Shown here one piece after another: positions 39,894 to 49,290 of a stretch of 52,548 nt of DNA. Source of the stretch: Actinomycetota bacterium (GTDB lineage: Bacteria > Actinomycetota > Thermoleophilia > Gaiellales > Gaiellaceae); NCBI GenBank assembly GCA_005884005.1, contig VAWI01000018.1:1-52548 (forward strand). The letters are read 5' to 3'. The notes below the pieces were generated by a model. That model worked only from the letters and a program-made list of their open reading frames with translations. It made no database searches and was not told where the DNA came from. Positions within the stretch are counted from its first letter, which is position 1; the number at the start of each line of letters is the position of its first letter. The position numbers and the translations under genes were made by a program.

Positions 39894-40826
39894 GTGAACC
39901 GCGCCGCCGCCGAAGAGTGGATCCGCACGCACGCCGAACCGATCGGCGCCATCGAGCTCGCGCACGAACGGCCGTGGGCAACGGTGATGCGTGTGCCGCT
40001 TGCCGACGGTGTGGCGTGGTTCAAGTCATGCGGTCCGGTGCAGGCATTCGAGCCGCGGCTGACGTCCGGCCTTTTTTCCCGCTGGACCGACCGAGTCGCC
40101 GAGGTGCTCGCACACGACGAGGAGCGAGCCTGGCTTCTCCTGGCCGACGCGGGTACGCCGGTCGGCGCCTTCGGAAACCCACCGGAGGCGTGGCTCGCCG
40201 CGTTGCCCTTGTACGCCGAGCTCCAGCGCGGCGAGGTCGCACTCACACAGGACCACCTCACGCATGGCGTTCCGGACCTGCGGATTTCGACGTTGCCGGC
40301 GCGCTATCAGGAGCTCCTGCAGCGCCCCCTACCGCTCGACACCGAGGAGATCAGCCGGCTACACAGGTTTGCGACGCGCTTCCCGGAGCTTTGCGACGAG
40401 CTCGCCACGCATGACGTCCCCGAGACGATTCAGCACGACGACCTCCACCTGGCGAACCTCTACGCACAGGGCGAGCGGCTGCGCGTACTCGATTGGGGCG
40501 ACTCGTCGATCTCGCACCCGTTCGCGTCGCTCGTCGTCACCTTCCGTTTCCTCGAGGAGACGAACAAGCTGACGCCCACGGACCCGTGGTTCGCCAGGCT
40601 CCGCGACGTGTATCTGGAGCCTTGGGGCCCGGGTCTCGCCGACGCCTTCGCGCTTGCGATCCGCGTCGGCACGTTCGCGCACGCGTTCGCCTGGGGCCGG
40701 CAACGTGACCACCTGCCCGAGGAGGCCCGGGCCGAGTTCGACGCGGGCTTCGCGATCATCCTGCGCCGCGCGGTTGCTCAGACGCTTGACGCCAAGGGGC
40801 TCGCCTCGTACCTTCGGTCGCGGTGA
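39894..40826 (+). CDS. APH-family phosphotransferase
   Basis: 310 residues. The catalytic loop is TIQHDDLHLANLYA (His-x-Asp-x-x-x-x-Asn) and the metal Asp is in RVLDWGDSSISHPFASL. GTG 39894 is chosen because it lies 7 nt after the GNAT stop with a purine-rich stretch ahead. Its stop overlaps the next start as GTGA. The substrate is unknown. Confidence 0.88.
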   Translation: MNRAAAEEWIRTHAEPIGAIELAHERPWATVMRVPLADGVAWFKSCGPVQAFEPRLTSGLFSRWTDRVAEVLAHDEERAWLLLADAGTPVGAFGNPPEAWLAALPLYAELQRGEVALTQDHLTHGVPDLRISTLPARYQELLQRPLPLDTEEISRLHRFATRFPELCDELATHDVPETIQHDDLHLANLYAQGERLRVLDWGDSSISHPFASLVVTFRFLEETNKLTPTDPWFARLRDVYLEPWGPGLADAFALAIRVGTFAHAFAWGRQRDHLPEEARAEFDAGFAIILRRAVAQTLDAKGLASYLRSR

Positions 40827-41458
40827 CGTGCTCAGTCGTTTGCATCTCCCACGCCGCGGGGGCGGGCGGCGAAGAAGTCGGCCGGCTCGTCGCGAAGCGC
40901 CTCGGCTTTCTCTACGTGAACGAGGAGATCGTCGCGAGGGCGGCCGCCAGGGGAGGGATCGACGCGGCAGAAGTCGCAAACGAAGAACAACGCAAGTCCC
41001 TCGCCGCGCGTGTGCTCACCGCGATCGCCCAGGGCGGCGGCGAGGCCTGGGCGTCGGGGGGCAGCCTTTCACTTCGGTCGAGCGAGGAGCGGGGCAGTGA
41101 GGACATCCGGGCGCTGATCCGCGAAACGATCGAGCAGACCGCGGCGCGCGGAAAGGCGGTGATCGTCGCGCATGCTGCCTCCTACGCAGTCGACCGTAGG
41201 CCGTCGGCCCTGCGCGTCCTCGTCACGGCCTCGCCCGATAAGCGTGCGGCACGTGTGGCGGACGCGGAAGGACTCGACCAGGCGGGGGCTGTTCGCGCCG
41301 TCAAGGATTCAGATGCAGGCAGGGCCGACTATCTCAAGCGGTTTTACGACGTCGGCGAAGAGTCGCCGGCCCACTACGACCTCGTGTGCAACACGGACAC
41401 GCTCTCAACTGAGCAAGCGGCCGAATTAATCTCCCAGGCCGCCTCGGGCACTCCTTAA
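40823..41458 (+). CDS. Cytidylate-kinase-like family protein
   Basis: 211 residues. CISHAAGAGGEEVGRLVAKR is a modified P-loop, with LGFLYVNEEIVARAAARGGI after it, as in the cytidylate-kinase-like family (PF13189). The classical GxxGxGK is altered, so true CMP kinase activity is uncertain. RVADAEGLDQAGAVRAVKDS is the lid region. Its TAA shares TTAA with the stop of the convergent livM gene. Confidence 0.85.
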   Translation: MTCSVVCISHAAGAGGEEVGRLVAKRLGFLYVNEEIVARAAARGGIDAAEVANEEQRKSLAARVLTAIAQGGGEAWASGGSLSLRSSEERGSEDIRALIRETIEQTAARGKAVIVAHAASYAVDRRPSALRVLVTASPDKRAARVADAEGLDQAGAVRAVKDSDAGRADYLKRFYDVGEESPAHYDLVCNTDTLSTEQAAELISQAASGTP

Positions 41459-42471
41459 CGCCAGCGCCGCAGGCTCCAGCGCAGTCGAAGCTCGCGGCCT
41501 CCCGTCAGCCCTGACGGACGCAGGATCAGCACGAGCGCCATGATCGCGGCGAGGAAGACGAGCCGAGTCCCTTGCGGAAGCGTGAACGTGAAGACGACGT
41601 GGACGCCGGATTCTGCCCGGCTCAGAAACGAGTCGAGCCCGCTGACGGCGAGGGCGCCGACCACCGCGCCCCAGAGGCTGGTGAGGCCGCCGACGACGAG
41701 CATCGCCAGCGTGAGAAACGTGAGCTCGAGGTAGACCTGCTCGGTCGTGATCGAGCCGAGCAGGTGGACGTAGAGCCCGCCGGCGAAGCCTGCAAGCGCC
41801 CCGGAGACGGTGAACGCCAACAGCCGTTCGAGGTGGATGTTCACCCCCACGCTCCGGGCGACCGCCGGGTCCTCGCGGGAGGCGCGCAGCAGCCGGCCGC
41901 GGCGGCTCCGTTGGTAGAGGAACGCGACCGTGATCGCGACGAGCGCACCGAGCGTCGCTTGCAGGGCACCGGTCGTCTCGGGCACCAGCGCGAGGGTGGT
42001 CGCGCCGGGCCCGATCTTCGTCCACTCCCTCAGCACGTTGTGGGTGATCTCGAGCACGGCAAAGGTTGCGATCCCGGCCGCGAGGCCCGATAGCCGCATC
42101 AACGGCAGCCCGACGAGGAATGCGAACACGCCTCCGAGCGCCGCGGCCAGCAGGAGTGACGGGACGTTGCCAATCGAGTGGTCGCGCAGGAGCGGGAAGA
42201 TGCTTGTCAGCACTCCCTTCTTCGACTCCACGGGCACGGTCATGACGCCCGCCGCGAACGCGCCCAAGGCGACGAAGCTGATCTGCCCGAAGGAGAGGAC
42301 TCCGGAGATCCCGACGAAGACGTAGATCGCGACCACGATCGCGACCGAGACGAGTGCGTTCAGGAAGTAGCCCTCGTTCGAGGCCGAGGCCGTCGTGCCG
42401 ACGACGCCTACGAGAATGACGAGCAGGGCAGGGCCGAGCAGCTCGGTCACTGCACCTGGCGGGCGCCTCAC
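41455..42471 (-). CDS. livM: Branched-chain amino-acid-type ABC permease LivM
   Basis: 338 residues with about ten helices. Characteristic GISGVLSFGQISFVALGAFA and VGVNIHLERLLAFTVSGALA followed by GFAGGLY. GTG 42471 overlaps the livH stop (GTGA). It forms the channel with LivH. Confidence 0.93.
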   Translation of the reverse strand: MRRPPGAVTELLGPALLVILVGVVGTTASASNEGYFLNALVSVAIVVAIYVFVGISGVLSFGQISFVALGAFAAGVMTVPVESKKGVLTSIFPLLRDHSIGNVPSLLLAAALGGVFAFLVGLPLMRLSGLAAGIATFAVLEITHNVLREWTKIGPGATTLALVPETTGALQATLGALVAITVAFLYQRSRRGRLLRASREDPAVARSVGVNIHLERLLAFTVSGALAGFAGGLYVHLLGSITTEQVYLELTFLTLAMLVVGGLTSLWGAVVGALAVSGLDSFLSRAESGVHVVFTFTLPQGTRLVFLAAIMALVLILRPSGLTGGRELRLRWSLRRWR

Positions 42472-43379
42472 ACCCGCTCCACCGCGGCCCTGCGTCCCCA
42501 CGCGAAGAGCCCTGCCGGCCGCAGCAGCAAGACGACGATCACCAACGCGTAGACGACCGACGGCAGGAAGACCGTCTTGTCCGTGGGAAGCGCGGCATTG
42601 ACGATGACGGAGACGAAGCCGATCGCGAAGCCGCCGAGCGTCGCCGTCCAGAGGCGGTCGATCCCGCCGACGACAACACCGACGAGGACGATGATCGTGT
42701 CTTCGAGGGCGAAGTCCGGCTGGACGAACGGGTTCTGGACCGTGAGCAGCACGGCTACCGCGCCGGCGAGCAGCCCGGAGACGACTACCGCGAACGCGAT
42801 CACGCGGTTGGCACGAACGCCGAGCAGCCGCGCCGTGCGGAAGTCGCTCGCCGCCGCCCGGGTATGGAGCCCGATCGTCGTTCGTGTGAGCACGAGCGCC
42901 AGCGTGATCAGGGCCCCCACAGCAACGCCGACCGCCACGAACGTCACCTTGCGGACGTCGACTCCCCCGACCGAGACCGCCTGGTTCAGCGGGGCGATCG
43001 AGCTCGCGACCTGGCCGAGCTGGCCGTCGCGAAGGTCGATGATCAGGGCCACGGCCTGCAACAGGAACGCGATCGCAAATGTGGTCACGAGCATCACCGC
43101 CGGCGACGAAGAGCGGAGCGGGCGGAACACGAGCCGGTCCATCGCGAGCGACAGCGCCACGACGACCGCGAAGCAGGAGACGATGCTCGCCGCCACGGGC
43201 CATCCCGACGTGTAGGCCAGCGTGTAGGCGCCCGCCATGATCAGCTGCCCGTAGGCGAAGTTGACGAGCCGCAGGACTCCGAAGACGAGTCCGATTCCGA
43301 CCGCCATCAGCGCGTAGATCGCGCCCTGGCCGAAAGCGTCGCCTAGGGTCTGGAGATCGATCGAGGCGAGGATGGTCAC
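42468..43379 (-). CDS. livH: Branched-chain amino-acid-type ABC permease LivH
   Basis: 303 residues, multi-pass. FGQGAIYALMAVGIGLVFGV, LRLVNFAYGQLIMAGAY and the coupling helix region LLGVRANRVIAFAVVVSG are typical. GTG 43379 overlaps the livF stop. Confidence 0.94.
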   Translation of the reverse strand: MTILASIDLQTLGDAFGQGAIYALMAVGIGLVFGVLRLVNFAYGQLIMAGAYTLAYTSGWPVAASIVSCFAVVVALSLAMDRLVFRPLRSSSPAVMLVTTFAIAFLLQAVALIIDLRDGQLGQVASSIAPLNQAVSVGGVDVRKVTFVAVGVAVGALITLALVLTRTTIGLHTRAAASDFRTARLLGVRANRVIAFAVVVSGLLAGAVAVLLTVQNPFVQPDFALEDTIIVLVGVVVGGIDRLWTATLGGFAIGFVSVIVNAALPTDKTVFLPSVVYALVIVVLLLRPAGLFAWGRRAAVERV

Positions 43380-44092
43380 GTGGCGAGATAGGCGGCGATG
43401 ATCTTCTGGGTGTTCTCGGCGTCGCCGGGTCCAAGCGTCATCCGCAACTCGCCGCCGACGAGGACGTGCGTGCGGTTGGCAAGTGCGACGGTCCGCTGAG
43501 CGCGCTGCTCGATCAGGAGGATCGTCGTTCCGAGCTCACGGATCTCCGTGAAGGCCTTGAAGATCCCGTCGACGGCGAGCGGCGCCAGGCCGAGGGAAGG
43601 CTCGTCCAGGAGCAGGATGTCGGGGCGCGACACGAGCGCCCGTCCGATCGCGAGCTGCTGCTGCTGGCCGCCGGACAGCACACCGGCCTGCCGTCGCCGG
43701 AACTCCTGCAGGATCGGGAAGAGCTCGAAAGCGGGCGCCAAGGGATCGCCCATGTACGCCCTCCGGCGCGCCGCCAGGCCGAGACGAAGGTTCTCCTCGA
43801 CGGTGAAGTCGCCGAAGATCCGCCGACCTTCCGGCACGAGCGCGATGCCGGCACGCGCGATCGACTCGGCGGAGCGACGACGCAGCGGCTGCCCATTCAG
43901 CCGGATCTCGCCCTGATGCACCGGCAGCAGACCCATGATCGCGTGCAGGGTCGTCGACTTCCCCGCCCCGTTTGGGCCGATCAGGCCGACGATTTCGCTC
44001 CTGCCCACGCGCAGCGTCAGCTCGCGGACCGCGGTCACGCTCCCGTACCGAATGTCGACCCCGTCGAGCTCGAGCGCGGCCGCCTCAGGCAT
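43376..44092 (-). CDS. livF: ABC ATPase LivF
   Basis: 238 residues. Walker A GPNGAGKST, signature LSGGQQQQLAIGRAL, Walker B ILLLDEPSLGLAP and the H-loop-like IEQRAQ. PEGRRIFGDFTVEENLRLG is the LivF hallmark. ATG 44092 overlaps the livG end by 8 nt. Confidence 0.95.
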   Translation of the reverse strand: MPEAAALELDGVDIRYGSVTAVRELTLRVGRSEIVGLIGPNGAGKSTTLHAIMGLLPVHQGEIRLNGQPLRRRSAESIARAGIALVPEGRRIFGDFTVEENLRLGLAARRRAYMGDPLAPAFELFPILQEFRRRQAGVLSGGQQQQLAIGRALVSRPDILLLDEPSLGLAPLAVDGIFKAFTEIRELGTTILLIEQRAQRTVALANRTHVLVGGELRMTLGPGDAENTQKIIAAYLAT

Positions 44093-44861
44093 TGGTGTCC
44101 ACCGCCGTCTCGCCCAGGTAGGCAGCGGCGACGTTGAGGTCGCCGCGGATCTCGTCGGGGGTCCCCGCCGCCAGGGTTCGGCCCTGGTCGAGCACATGGA
44201 TCCGGTCGCAGACGCCCATCACGAGCGCCATGTTGTGGTCGATCAGCAGCACCCCGGCCCGGTGGTCGTCGCAAACCGAGCGGACTACGGCCGCGAACTC
44301 CGGCACCTCGGCCTCAGGCAAGCCGGCGGCCGGCTCGTCCATCAGCACGAACGTGGGCTCAGTGACGAGCGCGCGCGCCACGCCGAGGCGACGCTCGTCG
44401 CCCTGGGCCAGCGAGTCGGCGCGGGCGTCGGCCAGATCCGTTAGGCCAAGCCGCTCCAGGAGCTCCTGGCCCCGGCGCCGCGACTCGCGCACCCCAACTC
44501 CGACTCCGAGAGCAGCCACTTCGACGTTCTCCCGGACCGAGAGCGCCCGCAGCGAGCGGCTGTGCTGGAATGTTCGGGTCAGGCCGGATCGAGCCCGCCG
44601 ATGAGCGCTCCAGCGGGTGATGTCGCGGTTGCGGAGCTCGACCGTGCCGGAGCTTGGCAGGTCGAAGCCCGTGAGCACGTTCACGAGCGTCGACTTGCCG
44701 GCGCCGTTCGGCCCGACCAGGCCGACAACTTCCTGGCGATGCAGTTCGAGCGTGACCGCCTGCAGTGCCTGTACTCCCTCGAAGGAACGGGAAACGGCGG
44801 AGGCCCGAAGAGTCTCTTCGGGCCTCCCTTCGATCCCGCTTGCCGGCGCCGGATCTCCCAA
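44085..44861 (-). CDS. livG: ABC ATPase LivG
   Basis: 258 residues. Walker A GPNGAGKST, LTRTFQHSRSLRALSVRENV, a degenerate signature LAQGDERRLGVARAL as usual in LivG, Walker B FVLMDEPAAGLP and H-loop LIDHNMALVMGVCDRI. The start is probably TTG 44861, directly after the livK stop. A 29-nt near-palindrome lies in codons about 12-21. Confidence 0.93.
   Translation of the reverse strand: MGDPAPASGIEGRPEETLRASAVSRSFEGVQALQAVTLELHRQEVVGLVGPNGAGKSTLVNVLTGFDLPSSGTVELRNRDITRWSAHRRARSGLTRTFQHSRSLRALSVRENVEVAALGVGVGVRESRRRGQELLERLGLTDLADARADSLAQGDERRLGVARALVTEPTFVLMDEPAAGLPEAEVPEFAAVVRSVCDDHRAGVLLIDHNMALVMGVCDRIHVLDQGRTLAAGTPDEIRGDLNVAAAYLGETAVDTNA
44799..44827. repeat. 29-nt hyphenated palindrome near the livG start
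   Basis: GGAGGCCCGAAGAG (44799-44812) and CTCTTCGGGCCTCC (44814-44827) around one base. In mRNA it is a very stable hairpin after livK, suited to lowering livG/F/H/M relative to livK. Confidence 0.75.
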
Positions 44862-46067
44862 CTAGAGCTTCGGGATGACCTTGGCCCGCACCAGACCCTT
44901 GAAGCTGGCCTTGTTGTTCTGGATCTGGATCACGCGATAGTCGCGCCCGAAGACAGTGTGCAGCTTCGCGGAAAAGCTGATCCTGCCACCGAGGACGGGG
45001 ACGCGCTTGAACTTGACGAGCTGCGCTGAGAGCAACGACCCCTTCGTGGAGCCGTGCGCTCGCTTGATCGCCGTAACGACACCGTCGATCGCGTCCGCCC
45101 CGCCGAGGAAGCCGCCGGTTCCCGGCGCAGTACCGGCCTTCTTGAGCGAAGCGATCATCGCGCGCACCGCACTCGAAGGATCGTCGCCGAAGACCGATGC
45201 GTAGGTCACGCAGTAGTAGTTCGTGACCTTTGGGTTGTTCGTCGCCCAGTAGGTCCCGTCACCGGCCCAAGAGTTGAGAATCGGCGTCTTGTTGCCGAGC
45301 GACCGAATGCCGGATACGAATGAGGGCAGCTCCCCGAACGCCGTCGACGTGACGTACACGCTCGCCTTGTGGCTGTTCAAGCGGGTGACTGCGCTATTGA
45401 CGTTGTTCGCGCCCGTGGCGTACGACTCGCGGTCGACGATCTTGCCGCCGAGCTGCCTGAAACGTATGTCGAACGCTTGGACGACATTCTTGAAATAGAC
45501 GAGATAGGTGTTGGTGGCCAGCGCCGCTGATTTCCAGCCACGGCTCCACGCGTACTGGGCCATCGCCGAACCTTCATCCTGAGCGACGTTGCCGAAGCTG
45601 AAAGCGAGCTTCCCCTTGGCCGCGAAGCGCTTCGGCCCCATTTGATCCGTGCCGATGCACGGTGCCACCGCGAGCACGCCGCGGTTGATCGCGGCCTGCA
45701 CCACGGGAGTCGCGTAGTCAACATCGCACGTCGTGAAGATGATGTTGGAACCTTGGCCGAGCAGGCTGACGGCACACGCCTTGGCCGTTGTCGGATTGTT
45801 CCCCTGGGTGTTACAGGTCTTGATCTGAAGGCGCCGTCCGCCCACGCCGCCCTTGGCGTTGATCTGCTTGACGCGGATCTTCGCGGCGGCAAGCGCAGGA
45901 TTGTCGAACGGGGCCATGTTGCCGCTCGAATCGAAGGCCCACCCGATCACAATCGGCTTCTTCGCGTCAGTCCCTGCGCGGCTGCTTGTCGTGCCTGCGA
46001 TAGCGGCGACCGCGACGGCCGCTCCGAGGAGCGCTACCAGAGCGCTCCACCTCGTCGTCTTCGTCAC
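44862..46067 (-). CDS. livK: ABC substrate-binding protein, branched-chain amino-acid type
   Basis: 401 residues. Signal peptide (WSALVALLGAAVAVAAIAG) and then KPIVIGWAFDSSGNMAPFDN, the peripla_BP_6 fold; VNSAVTRLNSHKASVYV and VFGDDPSSAVRAMIASL are mid and late regions. No lipobox Cys is seen at the cleavage site. GTG 46067 has AGGAGG upstream, better than ATG 46082. The family also binds amides and urea, so leucine-type substrates are only likely. Confidence 0.93.
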   Translation of the reverse strand: MTKTTRWSALVALLGAAVAVAAIAGTTSSRAGTDAKKPIVIGWAFDSSGNMAPFDNPALAAAKIRVKQINAKGGVGGRRLQIKTCNTQGNNPTTAKACAVSLLGQGSNIIFTTCDVDYATPVVQAAINRGVLAVAPCIGTDQMGPKRFAAKGKLAFSFGNVAQDEGSAMAQYAWSRGWKSAALATNTYLVYFKNVVQAFDIRFRQLGGKIVDRESYATGANNVNSAVTRLNSHKASVYVTSTAFGELPSFVSGIRSLGNKTPILNSWAGDGTYWATNNPKVTNYYCVTYASVFGDDPSSAVRAMIASLKKAGTAPGTGGFLGGADAIDGVVTAIKRAHGSTKGSLLSAQLVKFKRVPVLGGRISFSAKLHTVFGRDYRVIQIQNNKASFKGLVRAKVIPKL

Positions 46068-46138
46068 TACGCCTCCTCTCATGATTCCCCGCCTCTGCAG
46101 CAGTAGAACTTACTACGGTCGCGCCCGTGTAACGGTTC

Positions 46139-46939
46139 CTAGGCGGACACTGCGGAGAGAAGTTGGCGTAGCTTCTGAACACCCTGCTCTGCGACGGCGC
46201 GGGGCTCTTCCTGCCAGAGCGACCCCGGCAGCTCCACATCGGAGAAGATCTCGATGTCGAAGAGCCCGTCCCAGCGGAGTGCTTCCAGGATCGGCCCGAA
46301 CTCGATCACGCCGTCTCCGGGGAGGATGCGGTCGTTCGTATTTCGCGTCGGTTCCCGCCAGTCCGCGAGGTGGACGCCGTAGATGCGGTCGCGATGGCGC
46401 TCGATCTGCTCGAGAGGCTCGCGCCAGAGGTGCCAGCTGTCGTACATCAGGCCGACATCGGCGCCGGACTCGGCGATCAGCGCGGCGGCCTCGTCGAGCG
46501 AGCTGACGACCGTCCAGAGCTGCGCAAACTCACGCTGGATCGGCTCGAGGACGACACGCACGCCCGAGCGATTCCCTTCCTCGGCGATCGCGCGCAGCCC
46601 CTCCAGAATCGTCGCGCGGTCATCCCCTGGCCCCGTTAGGAAGAGCACACAGGAGGGCTCGAACGGCGCGAGACGGCGGATCCCGGCGCAGATCGCCTCG
46701 ATTCGCGCTTCGGGCTCTGCCGGCCCCTTCATCAGCGGCAGGGGTAGGATCGACGGCACCGCTGGAATAGCGCTGGCCGCGGCCAGGCCGCTCTGCCTGA
46801 ACCGTTCGAGCGAGTCCGGGGCGAGCTTGAACTCCCAGATCCCGATCCCGTGCGCGCCCGCTGCGCGGTATGTGCCGAGATCGGAGGCGAAGGGCGCCGA
46901 AACCGTCGTGATCTGAGAGATCGAGATCCTGGCGCTCAT
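46139..46939 (-). CDS. Sugar phosphate isomerase/epimerase-like TIM barrel
   Basis: 266 residues, xylose-isomerase-like barrel (AP_endonuc_2 type). Metal ligands fit VVLEPIQREF (Glu), VGLMYDSWHLW (Asp, His), YGVHLADWRE (His) and FDIEIFSD (Glu). The start overlaps the previous stop as ATGA. The substrate is unknown; it is paired with an FAD oxidoreductase. Confidence 0.9.
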   Translation of the reverse strand: MSARISISQITTVSAPFASDLGTYRAAGAHGIGIWEFKLAPDSLERFRQSGLAAASAIPAVPSILPLPLMKGPAEPEARIEAICAGIRRLAPFEPSCVLFLTGPGDDRATILEGLRAIAEEGNRSGVRVVLEPIQREFAQLWTVVSSLDEAAALIAESGADVGLMYDSWHLWREPLEQIERHRDRIYGVHLADWREPTRNTNDRILPGDGVIEFGPILEALRWDGLFDIEIFSDVELPGSLWQEEPRAVAEQGVQKLRQLLSAVSA

Positions 46940-48552
46940 CGGCCGATGCGGCTCCGCAGCCGCTCGAGGAGCGCTGGCTCGAGCAGGCGTTTCGCCACGA
47001 GCGTGCCGGAACCGGCGCCAAGGCCGGGCCCCGGATGGGTGCTGGCGCCGATCTGCCACAGCTTCCGGATCGGAGTCGCATGGCCCGGGTTCGCGGGGAA
47101 CGGGCGCCAGAGCAGGTTCTGATCGAGCGCGAGCGAGCCCGAGTACGGGTCGCCGTGATGCAGGTTGATGTTCGCGGCCTGCAGGTCGGCCGGCGACAAG
47201 ACGAACCGCTTGCGGAGCGCCGACTCGAGATTCGGCACGTGCCCCGCGATCCGTGCCTGGATCCGGTCGGCGTAGCGCTCGCGTAGCTCCTCGGTCCAGG
47301 TGCCGTCTTTCGTGTCGAGCTCCGCGGCCGCATCTCCCTTGACCTGCCAGGGCAGTTCCTGGAGCTGAATCCAGAGCAGACCGGCGCGCGCCGGCGCCCG
47401 CGAGGAATCCAGCGCCAGCGGCTGGCCGACGACCACCGTCGCCTCCGTGGGCAGAAGCCCGCGCTCGGCCTCGTTCACCGCCCGCGAAACGCCGTCCAGC
47501 CCCGGCGTGAGATGGACGATCGCCGAGTGCGCGAGCCGCTCGTCTCCCTCCCACCGCGGCGGCTCGGAGAGCGCGAAGTGGATCTGCATCTCGGAACGCC
47601 CGTACCGGAACCGCCTAGCACCCTCGGCGATGGGAGGCGGCACTTCGCCCTCGAGCAGGCGTCCGTAGAGCTGCGTCGGCGTCACATTGGCGATCACGGC
47701 GCGGCCGGCCGTGACCGTTTCGCCGCCGGCGAGGTGGACGCCGACCGCCTCGCCTCCGCGCACGAGGACGCGCTCGACGTCCCGGCCCGTCTCGCAGACG
47801 CCGCCGTGATCGCGAATCAGTTGCACGAGCGCGTCGGCCAGTCGTGCGCCGCCGCCGCGTGGGATCGGCATCCCGCCCTCCTGGATCGCAACCGCGATCA
47901 CCTGCGTCATGAACCCGGATGCGGCCGCATCGGGCCCGAGTCCCGTGTGCAGCACCCAGGGCGCGAGCAGCCCGTGGGCCTGCTCGGACGCAAACGCGCC
48001 GGTCAGCCAGTCCCGGCTCGAGGCGAGCACGTTCCCGGTGAACTCGACGAGCCCACCGCGTCCGAGGCGCCGGTAGGCCTTCAGCGCCAGGGCGAGCCCG
48101 TCCCTCGACCAGAGCTCCGTCCCGAGGACGCCGAATGCCAGGTCCGCATTCGGCAGAAAGCCGTCGAGCAGGCGCCGCCAGGCGGCGCCGTCACCCGCGG
48201 CGTGTCGGTCGAGCTCCTCCGCGTTCGCGTCCGCGCTCCGGAGTAGGAAGGCCGCCTCCCCGTCCGGATAGAGCGTCGCCGTCGGATATTCCGTGTTCAG
48301 GTACTCGAGTCCACGTGCGGCGAGCTCGTCCCCGAGCTCCGCGTGCGCCGCGCCGCCGACCCAGAGCGGATGCCAGGCGCTGAAAACGTCGTGATGGAAC
48401 CCGGGCTCCGTGAGCTCCGCGGTCTGGATCGCCCCGCCAAGGTGCGCGCTGCGCTCGAGCACGGACACGTCCCAGCCGGCGCGAGCGAGCAACGCAGCGC
48501 ACGCCAGCGAGTTGATCCCGCTACCGACGACGACTGCGTCGCGGTCAGCCAC
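46936..48552 (-). CDS. Phytoene-dehydrogenase-like FAD oxidoreductase
   Basis: 538 residues. N-terminal FAD motif AVVVGSGINSLACAALLARA then VLERSAHLGGAIQTAEL. PRGGGARLADALVQLIRDHG is the CrtI-like active-site region and the C-terminal GASTHPGPGLGAGSG is the second FAD contact. It resembles carotenoid desaturase/isomerase relatives, but no other carotenoid gene is nearby. The start is a GTG. Confidence 0.92.
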   Translation of the reverse strand: MADRDAVVVGSGINSLACAALLARAGWDVSVLERSAHLGGAIQTAELTEPGFHHDVFSAWHPLWVGGAAHAELGDELAARGLEYLNTEYPTATLYPDGEAAFLLRSADANAEELDRHAAGDGAAWRRLLDGFLPNADLAFGVLGTELWSRDGLALALKAYRRLGRGGLVEFTGNVLASSRDWLTGAFASEQAHGLLAPWVLHTGLGPDAAASGFMTQVIAVAIQEGGMPIPRGGGARLADALVQLIRDHGGVCETGRDVERVLVRGGEAVGVHLAGGETVTAGRAVIANVTPTQLYGRLLEGEVPPPIAEGARRFRYGRSEMQIHFALSEPPRWEGDERLAHSAIVHLTPGLDGVSRAVNEAERGLLPTEATVVVGQPLALDSSRAPARAGLLWIQLQELPWQVKGDAAAELDTKDGTWTEELRERYADRIQARIAGHVPNLESALRKRFVLSPADLQAANINLHHGDPYSGSLALDQNLLWRPFPANPGHATPIRKLWQIGASTHPGPGLGAGSGTLVAKRLLEPALLERLRSRIGR

Positions 48553-48754
48553 GAACGCGCCCGGCAGACATGGCGGAGGCGTGCCCGGCGTCCCTCACCA
48601 GCATCGAGGCAATCGTATGCAGGCCAGCGCGGCCAGGCGCGTCGGACTGCGCTTCGAGCCGGGGCCTGGGGCGCCTTGGCCCTGCGGCCAGCCGACGCCC
48701 CCGGCAGACGAGAGGGAGATGCCGTCGGCCCCAGCTCGGTCTGATTGTCGGCAG

Positions 48755-48832
48755 ATGATCGGATGCCTTGAGTGCGGTTCCCAAGGCTGGGGCGGTCAGC
48801 ACCGCAGAACCGACCACCCCAACGAGATATGA
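48755..48832 (+). pseudogene. Zinc-ribbon protein fragment (25 codons)
   Basis: MIGCLECGSQGWGGQHRRTD then HPNEI. CxxCG followed by Gly-Trp and a Thr-Asp...Glu pattern resembles the start of short actinobacterial zinc-ribbon proteins whose second CxxC half is missing here. Confidence 0.35.
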
Positions 48833-48936
48833 GCGATCGGCGAGTGGGCTGCGCCCCCCAAACGTCCGGAGAGCGCAAGCTCTAGTGGCGGGCAGCGCTT
48901 CCGAGCAACACGGCCGAAGTCGGGCTATCTTTGCTC

Positions 48937-49023
48937 GAGAGCCGAGGGGGTCCTCAGCGAACGGCAGGCACGCATCGCCCCGGGAGGGGGTGCGTCCTTT
49001 TGGGTGGGGTCACCTCGGCTCTC
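48937..49023 (+). ncRNA. Nested stem-loop element with terminator-like core
   Basis: Outer stem GAGAGCCGAGG (48937-48947) with CCTCGGCTCTC (49013-49023). Inner hairpin ACGCA-tcg-CCCC, loop GGGA, GGGG-g-TGCGT, then CCTTTT. No gene upstream on this strand needs a terminator, so it may be an independent RNA. Confidence 0.4.
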
Positions 49024-49048
49024 ACTTCTCGTCTAACCGACAGACGCC

Positions 49049-49290
49049 TCAGCGTTGCCGGGTCGTGCGGGTCTCCTTGAGCGCGTCGAGCCCGCCGCGC
49101 AGGAACGTGATTATCGGGTCGATCTGCGCTGCACGGTCGTCGGCGGTCTTCGGTTTTCGCTCGGGCCGTCCTCTCGCTCGGTCAAGACGTTGAAGGCCGC
49201 GGTGAGAGACGCTGCCACGACCTGTGGGCGAAGGTCGTCTTCGGATGCAGCGAGACAAGTGACACGCGGCGGGCGAACTCGTGAGCGGTA
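49049..49290 (-). pseudogene. Frameshifted C-terminus of a TetR-family regulator
   Basis: One frame reads EDDLRPQVVAASLTAAFNVL then TERED; after a shift near 49155 the next frame continues ADDRAAQIDPIITFLRGGLD and ALKETR before the stop at 49049. Together they form the last two helices typical of TetR C-terminal domains. No N-terminal HTH was found. Confidence 0.55.

Noticed and set aside
48553..49036. Several 60-140-codon open frames on both strands
   Set aside because: They overlap each other, have shadow-type composition (Arg, Pro, Ala, Ser) and lack recognisable domains or start signals.
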